Positions 55,092 to 64,000 of a stretch of 64,000 nt of DNA are shown piece after piece. The number at the start of each line of letters is the position of its first letter. Within the stretch, counting starts at the first letter, position 1. The translations under genes and the position numbers were made by a program. This DNA is from Allodiplogaster sudhausi (taxonomy: Eukaryota > Nematoda > Chromadorea > Rhabditida > Diplogasteridae). A model generated the notes under the pieces. It did no database searches, was not told the DNA's origin, and saw only the letters and a program-made list of their open reading frames with translations. The stretch covers positions 1,250,001 through 1,314,000 of the forward strand of contig CALZFC010000077.1 of assembly GCA_945643635.1 (NCBI GenBank), given 5' to 3'.

Positions 55092-57042
55092 CCTGTTTTT
55101 TTAACACAAATTAAAAATTGGATTTTTCATTATTTGTTTTAGCGATATTTTAATTTTTTTAAGAAAAAAAAAATGAACAATAGTAACAAAAGACAATTAC
55201 TATAAATAACATTGAAAAAATTAATAAAAGAATTAATTTATTACAAAAATCGCCGCATACGTTCTAAGCAATAGAATGTGGTCGTCGCGGCCGGGAAAGT
55301 AATTGCTTCGGGAAAGTCCACGGACTCGAATGTCACGCCGTCTGCTCTGCACTGAACGCCAGTAGCCGTGGTTGCAGTGCCCGTAGGAGTGCCCTGAAAG
55401 GCATGAGCTGGTTAGTTTTTTAGTCTCTCTTTTCATGATGTGTAAATAGATTCACACATCATACATTCTAAGCAATAGAAAGTGGCCTCAGTCTCTCTCT
55501 CCCTCTCTTCTCTCTCTCTCTCCCTGTCTCTCTCTCTCTGTCTCTCTCTTTCGTCAACGGGCCGTCGTCATGCCAATCATTAGCCCTGCCGAACAACTTG
55601 CTGAGACGCACGGAGTTAGCTGTATCATCAGCGTCATCGGATTATTGCACGTGGTCTGTGGCGGGCACTAAACGTTTAAGAAAATAATAGATAATAAATG
55701 AATCTTAAAAAAAACACACACACACACACGAAAAGTGTGCCACCTCACACATTCGAACAAAATCTTCAATTGCTCTCAGTTATCATAAATAAGCTATTTT
55801 TATGATATTAAAAGCAGAGCTGTAAACCTCGTCATGATAAATCGACTCCGAGCTTTTTTTTTGTTTTCATAGACGACCTTCTCGGATTCGCCAGATCGCA
55901 TACTCTCGCCTTCTTTCGCAATGTCTCGCGCTGTCTTCTATCCTCTCTACTCTATTATATCTTGTCTTCGCTCCTTGTTTCTCTATTTCTCGTGCCCTCC
56001 TTCTCTCTCCATCTCTACCTATCTCCCTGTCTCTCGCTCTCTCTCCTCTCTCTTACTCTCCCTTTCACTTCGCTACTTCCCTCTCTCCCTCACTCTCTCC
56101 ATCTCTCATTTTCTCTCTCTGCCCCGCGACAAAGAAGCAGGTTTGCGGTGGTGGGCCCAAGGACAGTGAACAGATATCACTGGTAGCAATATTAATATGT
56201 CATTAATAAACATCATTGATAACTGATTCATAAAAAAAGTTAACCAATATTTAGAGAGAAAAAAAATTAATTACAATTAAAGTTGACTTATAAAATAAAT
56301 AGCTATACATATTTACATATAAATAAAAGATGCTTAAGAAGAAAAAAAACACTTCGACCCACCGTCCCTGCGGGGGGCGCCATGAACTTAGGCTGCGGAC
56401 ACTTTGTGCAGAGAAGAGGCGCCGGGGTCGTGGTGGTCGAAGCTGTCGTAGAAGCCGTTGTAGTGGTGGTTGTTGCCGGGGTGTCCGTCGTGGTGCTGGT
56501 GCTGATGCTGGTGGTCGTTGCCGGAGTTGTGCTGATGGTGGTCGCCGGGGTTGTGGTTGTAGGCGGTGGTCCTAAGCAGAACATTACTTGGTTTTCTTCA
56601 TCTTTATTCCAAATTAAGCTCAAACTTTTCAAACACGATTTACAATCAAAGAAGAAAAAAAGCACTCTTGAACGATTTTGCATTCATATATGTATGTATG
56701 TATATAGAAAACTAAAGGAAAAAAATTGAAATTTTCAGTTCTTAGCCATAAATTGCCTGTTTTTAGCCGTATGAGAACTAACTATACGATTTATAATAAA
56801 AGTAGGAAAAAACGCTCTTTGTAAGATTTTGCCTTGGCGTGCATGCATACATTTAGAAAACAAAAAAAAAACTGTTCTAAGACATATGTTTATCTCTCTC
56901 ATTGTCAGAATAGAAATTTAAAAAAAAACCTGAGTAACTAACTTGTGAGCACTGGGTCCGTCGGTATCATGGCCATACAGCGATGACCCGTACGGACGAG
57001 AGCGACGATGAGGACGAGCACGAAGATGATGGCAGCAGACGT
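54844..57042 (-). CDS. Third member of the Thr-rich/Cys-module family (3' end incomplete)
   Basis: Exon 1, 57042 to about 56944, has signal peptide MTSAAIIFVLVLIVALVRTG and ends in phase 1 at A|GTTAGT. Exon 2, about 56572-56357, is almost pure Thr/Ala/Pro/Ser (TTTTPATTISTTPATTTS, then a TASTTASTTTT run) and ends LLCTKCPQPKFMAPPAGT. A further exon near 55671-55585 gives CPPQTTCNNPMTLMIQLTPC and SASCSAG, matching the first Cys module of the neighbouring genes. 55394 to about 55255 gives GVQCRADGVTFESVDFPEAI and FYCLE. About 55020-54846 gives PVFFLNNEPVESAMCTQVVS and FTAYCKARIIG. The last junctions do not all agree in phase and no clear final exon is found. Probably a secreted, heavily O-glycosylated protein. 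Confidence 0.5.
55049..55090. repeat. (TA)n microsatellite
   Basis: About 40 bp ATATAT just upstream of the last exon of the gene at 54844-57042. Confidence 0.9.
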
Positions 57043-58977
57043 CATAATTTCTCCTCTGATCCTTTCCTCCTTTTCTCTTTCCCCTTCCTTATATACGTAA
57101 CGCACTGACAACAAGTGCGAAAGGTTTTCAGCGGTTCTACGCTGGCAGAGGGAGAGAAAAAGAGAGAGATAGAATGAAAGGTACAAAGAATGAGAGAGTG
57201 AAAGAGATAGGGAGAGAGAGATAGTGAGAGTGATAGGGGGGCAGAGAGAGAGAGAGAAAGAGAATGACAGAGCGCCAACGCACTGACAGTTAGTGCAAAC
57301 GGTTACAGCACCCACGGATTGGCCTTCAATGCCCGGCTGGCAGGCGCCGGAGGGGTGGGAGGATAGATTGATGATTATTTTTTGAACAAATTGAAAGGAA
57401 CACGAAACTGAACCATATTCTCGACGGCTCAATACTATTACTTGCATTGACATTGCCAATGATAGCATGATATAAATACATTTGTAGACTAGAGAATAGA
57501 CTACAGAAAGTACACCGGAGGGGGGGGGCGCAACCTCGACACTATCCCTCTCCTATTCACCTCTATTCCTTTCCTCATCCTCCTCATTCACCCTGCGGCG
57601 ACCCGAGTGCAAACGGTTTTGGTGTTCAACAAATTGGATAGACCTTCAATGCTGGCTGGCATATGCCAGAGGGGTTTAAAGACAGATTGATTACTTTCTG
57701 ATAAGTATTGTTCTTCTTCGCCGATACGTCCATGTTCATCTTTAAGGAATATGAAACCTAATACATTGCCATGCAGTCAATGGACGAGGAAGAAGAAGCG
57801 CGAAAGAGACTAAGATGAAGAAGCTACTCATCCCTTCCCTCGGCCGCAATCTATAGCCAAATTGAGCGGCGTTCGCAGTCAGTTTTTTTTTATTTATTTG
57901 TATTTATCGCACATGAAATTAATACATATTTCGATGTTACAGAACAAAGCTATTATGGAAATGTCTTCAGTGTTGTTTAAAGCAACGCAAGTTGGATTGC
58001 GCTTTGAACGGCAAAAGCAAGCGGCCGGCCTGAGGACAGGAGGAATTTGAAAAGAGACTAGAGAGTGAGAGAGAGAGCGAGAGAGAGAAAGGCAGAGTGA
58101 GTAAGAGAGAGAGAGAAAGAGAAAGCCAGGGAGAGATAGAGAGAGAGTGAGCGAGGGAGCGAAAGAGTGAGCGAGGGAGCGAAAGAGTGAGCGAGAGTAT
58201 GTGCGAGAGAGAGAGAAAGAGGGAGCGAGAGAGAGAGAGGGAGAGATAGTACAACGAGAGAGAGAGAGAGGGAGAGAGAGATAGAGAGAGAGAACATGGA
58301 ATATGTGAACTTGTATTCATTGACTTTTAACTGCCAGATGACTTCATTGTTTCATTTCGTCTCTTATACATTTTTTAAATATTATTTTTTTTACCATAGC
58401 ATATTCCTTGAGTATACATATTTCATTTAGTATGTGAGAGTGCGCGTTTCGAATTTATAGATAAGGTAAGAGTGCAATTCATTTCCGGAGGGCATCCTCA
58501 TCCTCAATGCTCACCATCTGCTTTTTCTGTTGTGCAAATTGACAAATAGTGCAGCACTTTGTACTTCCGGCATGAGCATTTCCTTTTTACTGATGACATC
58601 AGCATTTCTGGGATTATTGTTCGATGATTGCAAGTTCGACGTGTCAAGACATTTTTTTTAAGTTATTCTAATCTATTTACAACAACAATTGCAGCTAAGC
58701 TAATGATAAGCAGGAATGAAGAAGTATGTAGATCAAAATTGAACCAGCTTAGTTAGTCAATGAACTCCTCTTCTCCCATGCACTGTGATTGTGAGGAGGA
58801 GGAGTTTGGAACACAAACCGATCTCTTTTAAAGCGAATTCTGTAGCATACTTATAAGTGTTTGTAGATATCAAATTTTAAATGTTCGCGCAAAGAAAGGG
58901 CCCCTTCTGATCCCCGATAAAGAGGGGAGGGGGTAACTTTTTTTTAGTCTTTGATCTCATTTATCCTGCCAGCTGCT
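57043..58977. other. Intergenic, GA-rich
   Basis: GA tracts at 57150-57270 and 58055-58295; a G-run at 57519-57527; two diverged copies of a TTCAATGC(C/T)(C/G)GGCTGGCA segment (about 57300-57370 and 57617-57690). Open frames here are repeat-driven. Confidence 0.5.
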
Positions 58978-59720
58978 TCAGAAGTGGAAGGAGAGAAGAG
59001 CAAAGAGCGGGAAGAGCAGAGAGATTGGAGGAGACATTTGGAGGGCGCCGTTGCATCGGTTGTGCTTGCAGCACTTCATGGAAATCTCGAAAGTTCCACC
59101 ATCCATCCGGGTACCACTTGCCTCCAAATCACTTGCGATCTCTTCTTCAATTGCCTAAAGTTTAAGTCAAATAAATCATAATCAATAAAAATATTTTCAC
59201 TGTTACAATAAAAAAAAGAGTGAAGCTGATTATGATGAAGGAGTTTACCGAAGCAAGCATGCAGGAGTTTACCGAAGCAAGCATTACTAACCGTACTGTC
59301 ACAAGCGTCCGTCGTGCAGAGTTTAGCCACCATTTTGACGGGTTCTCCATTTAGCGCTCCTCGTACTGTAGCCTGAAAAAAAAGAATTTTTTTTTGCTTC
59401 AAGCAAACAACTTTTTATAAAACATAAAGATATTTAAGAAAAATATCATTTTTTCTTGTACTTGTTTAAATCAAGGCGCTAGTGAAAATGTACTATAGAG
59501 AGTGAACTACTAGATCAAAAACCACAGTTTTTATTGACGCCATTAAAAGCATATAAAACCTTGCTCTGTTATTCTCCCGATAACAAGTGTCCGCCCTGAA
59601 ATCGCGCGTTTTCTCTGCTCCAAACTCGAGCGATGTTCCATTATAGCAAATGAGCGCATCGACGAAGAAAGCGACGAGAACCAAGAGCGGCACGAAGAGA
59701 CGACCAGCCACGATCGACAT
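58978..59720 (-). CDS. Ly6/three-finger-like small surface protein, probably GPI-anchored
   Basis: Exons on minus: 59720 to about 59526, 59372-59292 and 59154-58978 (TGA), about 150 aa. It starts MSIVAGRLFVPLLVLVAFF (signal peptide), followed at once by LICYNGTSLEF and TCYRENN. Exon 2 has LCTTDACDST. Exon 3 has MKCCKHNRCNG, the CC-x4-CN ending typical of Ly6/uPAR three-finger domains, then SPPISLLFPLFALLSFHF, a hydrophobic C-terminus as in GPI-anchor signals. Exons 2 and 3 join cleanly in phase 0. The exon 1 donor (ACT|GTGGTT) is weak and may be wrong. Function unknown; nematode relatives act at the neuronal or epidermal surface. Confidence 0.6.
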
Positions 59721-61145
59721 ATGCAAGGAAAACGATCTTTGTATTCTCTGCTGACAATGAGAATTATGAGAAATTTGGTGACGAGAAGAGAAAGTGGCAC
59801 AAGGAAATAATGCATCCTGGGGAAACTCTAGAAGTGTGAAATGTGGAATAGAATGCGACACAAACCTCAGTTGGAGTGGAGAGTGAAGAGAAAGGTGCCG
59901 ACGGTCCGAGAAAAAGAATGTTGAGAATGATATGGTCTCCGAGAGAGAAAGCTGATTTTATACTCGCTTAGGATGCACTCAAATGCATCAAGTTTAATAA
60001 TTGCAAGCGAAAATTTTTTTATTTTTTTAAAAATTGATTATCGATAATATATTTCTCTGTTTATGCGTTATAGATATGATAATGTGTTTTACACAAAAAG
60101 ATTGTTGTGGTAAAATGGATGCACTTATGTACTATCACTTTCAAATGTATATGTGCATTGTTGTTTCACAGAAATGTACTTAAAATTATGCCCTGAAACA
60201 GTAACATATTTATTCAAAATTTTCTTACATGGCAATATTGCAGATGCTTCAGAAGTGTAAAGAGAGGAGAGATGGAGCGGACAAGCAGGGAGAGAGAGAG
60301 TGAGACTGAGACAGAGAGAGAGCGAGAGAGAAGGGAGAAGAAGAGAGAGAGAGAAAGAAAGAGAGAAAGAAAGAGACAGAGATAGAAAGTGGAGGAGATG
60401 TGGACAAGGCGACGTTGTAGAGATAGCCCTTGCAGCACGTTTTTGAATCACCATGCACTCCTGTATATACATAGTACATATTTACATATCTCGGGTCACT
60501 TGCGATTGCTCCTTAAATTTCCTAAAATTGACTGATAGTCTTATGGTTAATAAATTTAAAGTGCCCTTGTTGCAATCAAGAAGAGTAAAGCAGATTATAA
60601 TGATATTATCAGGGGTCCGCTAAACAAACATTGATAACCTAAAAGAACATAGCATTTCGTCGGTTCAGCTTTTCCTACGTGGTTTGCTCCAGTGTCATCG
60701 CAAATTCGGAAAATAAATATTATTTTTTTTCTTGGATGTATCAAGATTTTCGCAGACAGAGAGGCGGAGGCGAGAAAAAATTCCACACAGGTTGAAAAGC
60801 TATTAGAATGTTGGCAAGAAAATGGAATACTAACAAAAGGATGATTAATTGAAACAGCAGCGAAAGTGAAAGTAGAGAGTGATTTGAAAGTGAAAAGAAG
60901 TAGACGGAAGAAGGGAGGAGGCGTACAGCGAGAGGGAGAGAGAGAGAGAAGGAGAACGAGAGAGAGAGCGAGAGAGAGAATGAGAGAGAGAAGGAGAAAA
61001 AACGAGAGAAAGAAAGAGAGAGAGAGAGAGCTGCTCTGAAAAACTCGTATCGCCTCGGTACTACTACGATCACATCACACTTTTGTGCGATCGAGGCACC
61101 CAATGACTTCTCCTCTCGCTCCCTCTTTACTTTCTGTGCTTCTCG

Positions 61146-61177
<32 letters not shown>

Positions 61178-61202
61178 ATCTCTTTTTCTCTCTCTATCGC
61201 TC

Positions 61203-61247
<45 letters not shown>

Positions 61248-61602
61248 TCTCTCTCTTTCAGTCTCTCTATTTCTCTCTTCTCTCTCTCTCTGTCGCTCTC
61301 TCACCTTCTCTCTCTTCTGCAACAATTAAACCCATTAAGCTATTCAGAAAGTCTGACATTGCTTACGCAAGTTGAGCGTGTGTTGCAATCTAAGTAGTAA
61401 GAAACGGAGCAAGATAGGAAGAAATGGGTTTAATGAAAAAAAGCGAAGAGAGTGAGAGTGAGAGATAGGGAGGCAAAAAGAGATTTGGAGTTGGATAGAA
61501 GAAGGAAAAAAACCTTACCGAGTAACCGATACACGAACACATACAACTCGAGCCGAATGAGTAAGTCATGTGCCGGAAGGGGGAGGGGGGGGAGGTGAAG
61601 GA
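59721..61602. other. Intergenic with GA/CT tracts and a gene remnant
   Basis: GA tract 60285-60390, GA 60930-61030, CT 61155-61320. A Ly6-like exon remnant lies at 60370-60480. No other exon is supported. Confidence 0.5.
60370..60480 (-). pseudogene. Remnant of the last exon of a Ly6-like paralogue
   Basis: On minus it reads TGVHGDSKTCCKGYLYNVAL and STSPPLSIS, aligning with the CCKHNRCNG...SPPIS end of the gene at 58978-59720, but the final Cys-Asn is lost (CCKGYLYN) and the frame runs into a GA/CT repeat. Confidence 0.4.
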
Positions 61603-61609
61603 GTATAAA
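61603..61609 (+). promoter_or_regulatory. TATA box of the collagen gene
   Basis: TATAAAA 58 bp before the collagen ATG, preceded by a G-rich run (GGGGGAGGGGGGGGAGG). The spacing leaves room for a 5' UTR of about 30 bp. Confidence 0.65.
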
Positions 61610-61666
61610 AAGGTCACTCAGGGTCAGCTGGGTCAGATCAGCGCAGACAGAGCAGCTGAGACTGAG

Positions 61667-62844
61667 ATGAGTTCCTCCGACAGCCTCGTCGCCTTCACTT
61701 CGGTCGCGGCCGCTCTTCTCGTCGTCAGCTCCCTCGGTGGACTCGGCTACCTTCTCAATGACATCAACTCGTTCTACGAGGAGAAGCTCGAGGAACTCAG
61801 CTTCTTCAAGGTAGAGTGCACATTTGTGTAACTATTTCAATGCCTAATTACACATTTATTTGCTATATTTTTTCCATATTCTCACTTGCGACATTCTATT
61901 TTTACTTTGCTTCATAGTCCAAATGCAACTTTTCGCTATCGTACTATTGAATTATTTTCGCGCGGTCCATTGTTCTTGCAAGGAATCCACATCGCAACAA
62001 ACCCATTTCAACACTCTTGCAGAATACGGCTGACCTCGCGTGGTCTGACATGGTTACCGCAACGCGAACTCCCGTCGCGGGAGCCAACCCGGCGGCAGAC
62101 ATCTTCAAGCGAGGCAAGCGACAGGCTGGCGGAAGCTGCAACTGCGGTGCGCAGCCCTCGAACTGCCCGCCGGGTCCGCCTGGCCCGCCCGGAACTCCTG
62201 GCGCCCCAGGAGACGACGGACATCCTGGCGCTCCTGGAAACAACGGCAACGCTGCACCCCTCGGTGGCCCCGACTCTGGAAATGGAGGGTGCATTCAGTG
62301 CCCCGCTGGAGCGCCCGGCCCCGCCGGTCCCAATGGCCAACCGGGACATGCCGGACCTCCTGGACAGCCTGGAAGCCCGGGCCGCCCTGGCGCTGGTGGA
62401 CGCCCTGGACCTCCTGGCCCCGCTGGTGGCGTAGGTGCCCCTGGAAACCCCGGCCAACCCGGCAACCCTGGCCGTCCTGGAGCGCCTGGAAGCCGCGGGA
62501 GTGGCCGTCCCGGTCCCACAGGTCCTCCGGGCAGCCTCGGACAGCCCGGTCAGCCTGGCCAGCGTGGACAAGACGCTGCTCCTGGCGCGCCCGGCCAGCC
62601 CGGTCCTCTTGGCCCGCCTGGCTCTTCTGGCCAGCCTGGTGCCACTGGAGGCCCCGGTGGCCCTGGAGAGGCGGGCGCGCCTGGCTCGGATGCCGAGTAC
62701 TGCCCTTGCCCACCGCGCGCCGGCTCCGCGTCCGTTCTCGCTGCGCAGCAGCAGTCGTCGTATGCTCAGGCGAGCGGCTCGACTGGCGGTTACCGACACA
62801 AGCACAAGAAGGTCCATCGCCATCGCGTCCACAAGACTGCCTAA
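61667..62844 (+). CDS. Nematode cuticle collagen
   Basis: Two exons, 61667-61810 and 62023-62844, 321 aa. The N-terminus ([20 protein letters not shown]) is the single membrane/signal segment of cuticle collagens, followed by a conserved [22 protein letters not shown] region. KRGKRQ is a subtilisin-like processing site. Then come [11 protein letters not shown], a first Gly-X-Y block, an interruption with GCIQC, a long Gly-X-Y block rich in GPPG/GAPG/GQPG with few breaks, and YCPCPPR. The C-tail is unusual: Gln/Ser-rich then His/Lys-rich ([16 protein letters not shown]). Such proteins trimerise, are secreted by the hypodermis and are cross-linked into the cuticle. Codon use is strongly C-biased, as in highly expressed genes. 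The strong frames on the opposite strand are shadows. Confidence 0.95.
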
Positions 62845-64000
62845 TTGTCGAAGACTCGAAACTTTAAATGAACCTGATAAACGGATTTCACCTAATAGTA
62901 TCCGAGAATTGCACATTCAAAGCACAGAGATGAGATCAACTCAGTCAATAATTCGCGAAGTTATGGTAAAACCTTCCGAAACAATTTGATTGACAATTAT
63001 ACCTTTGTAAAAAAAATATATATCTGCTTTAGCACTTGTCGAATATCGACTGGTCCATTCTGAAAAGAAATGAAAAAAGAAATAAATTAAAGTATGAATA
63101 AAAAGACTTGTACATGCTTCATCGCGATTGTATCGACAGGTTGTTCTTGTAATCGGTTTAGAAAGTTTAGAAGCACGGACACTTTACCACATGGCGCAGT
63201 TGGCATTTACTTACATATAAGACTTTGCTAAGCAAATGTAAAACATTTTTTAGCTGAATTTCACATACAATTTATAGATATCAGTCCTTGGTTATCAGAC
63301 AATAAATAAACTATTAAAAGACTGTAAAAAATAAAAGAAACGAAGCAACAAACATGACTAAATAGTGCAAATATAATAGCAATTTCATTATTTTCAAACG
63401 AACACAGCACAACTGTGAATGTGGACAGTTTGGAAGCTCTTCAACTTTGGGGATAGAAGATCTAATAAGCATATATTGATCTCTTAATACTCGAATTTGA
63501 AGAAAAAATAAATGCTGATATGGAAAGAAAGGGATAAATTGGGAAATGAGGAAATTACTTGGAAAGAAAGAGAGGATGAAAAATAGGGTAAAGAGATGGG
63601 AACGAAGGAATTTGGAGAGTTGACTTACGCAATAATGTAAGTGTCTCAACGATAATCCATTCCCCGTGGCGAAGAAATTCTAGAAGCCTGCAAAATTACA
63701 ACGATTGGATGAAATGGCCTTTATAGCGCTTTATCTCTCTCTCTCTCTCTCTCTCTCGCTCTCTTTGCGTAGAGTTTCTCTGTTTTTAATCCCTCTGACT
63801 GTTTAGAGTTTCTCGATGTCTTCTCTGTCTCTCTCTCTCTCTGATAATTTCGTCTCTCTCTCCATCTCTCTCTATCTTTCTTTCTCCCTGTCTCTCTCCT
63901 TTTATCTCCTTCTCTCTCTCCTCTCTCTTTCCCTCTCCCTCACCCTTTACTCCTCAGCCTCTTCGTCTTCTCGCTCTCCATAGTATCGCCTCGAGAACGT
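62845..64000. other. Collagen 3' flank and CT repeats
   Basis: AT-rich sequence with AATAAA signals at about 63078 and 63301, then (CT)n tracts at 63730-63960. No further gene seen. Confidence 0.5.

Noticed and set aside
56283..56729. Val/Gly-rich open frame on plus
   Set aside because: Antisense of the Thr/Pro-rich exon of the minus-strand gene.
62008..62916. 300-codon open frame antisense to the collagen
   Set aside because: Shadow of the GC-rich Gly-X-Y coding sequence; the plus-strand frame has the signal segment, splice sites and motifs.

Overview
The window is eukaryotic DNA, most likely from a nematode. A two-exon cuticle collagen (61667-62844) shows the nematode layout: N-terminal hydrophobic segment, RGKRQ processing site, Gly-X-Y blocks and paired-Cys clusters. 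All genes have short exons and GT-AG introns. The introns are AT-rich and packed with (CT)n/(GA)n, (TA)n and transposon-derived repeats. I cannot assign a clade from this sequence. The exon maps are my own splicing reconstructions from reading frame, splice sites and comparison between paralogues.

Layout. 1-11 kb: three tandem copies of a Kunitz-like inhibitor gene (copy A 3' end at 31-905, copy B 5847-8749, copy C a one-exon remnant at 10766-10854). A 3.36-kb PIF/Harbinger transposon (2024-5383) with transposase and Myb-like genes separates A from B, and a 1.08-kb relative sits in a copy B intron. 11-19 kb: no convincing gene; MITEs, a 0.4-kb tandem duplication, then about 4.6 kb of (GA)n/(CT)n that repeatedly switches strand. 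19-27.7 kb: a complete 16-exon beta-arrestin gene (459 aa), the best-supported gene here. 28-38 kb: three minus-strand copies of an unrecognised small secreted 20-cysteine protein family. The first looks intact (7 exons, 224 aa), the second has suspicious lesions, and the third is one exon broken by a tRNA-like hairpin. 38.8-54.4 kb: a large inverted duplication whose arms each carry a signal peptide/Thr-rich/Cys-module gene. The plus arm has two one-base deletions. The minus arm has a 1.77-kb Harbinger-type element, carrying a piece of ribosomal protein eL19, inserted in a coding exon. Between the arms lies a probable ionotropic-receptor-like gene on the minus strand. 54.8-57 kb: another member of the Thr-rich/Cys family. 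58.9-59.7 kb: a Ly6/three-finger-like, probably GPI-anchored protein. 61.6-62.9 kb: the collagen, with a TATA box.

How the parts relate. The genes do not form one pathway. Arrestin and the collagen are conserved single genes. The rest are fast-evolving secreted or surface cysteine-rich families that expanded by local duplication, and several copies were then broken by transposons. The clearest system-level signal is a set of three elements with CCG...CGG ends and identical CAG target duplications, one of them autonomous, together with several unrelated non-autonomous repeat families.
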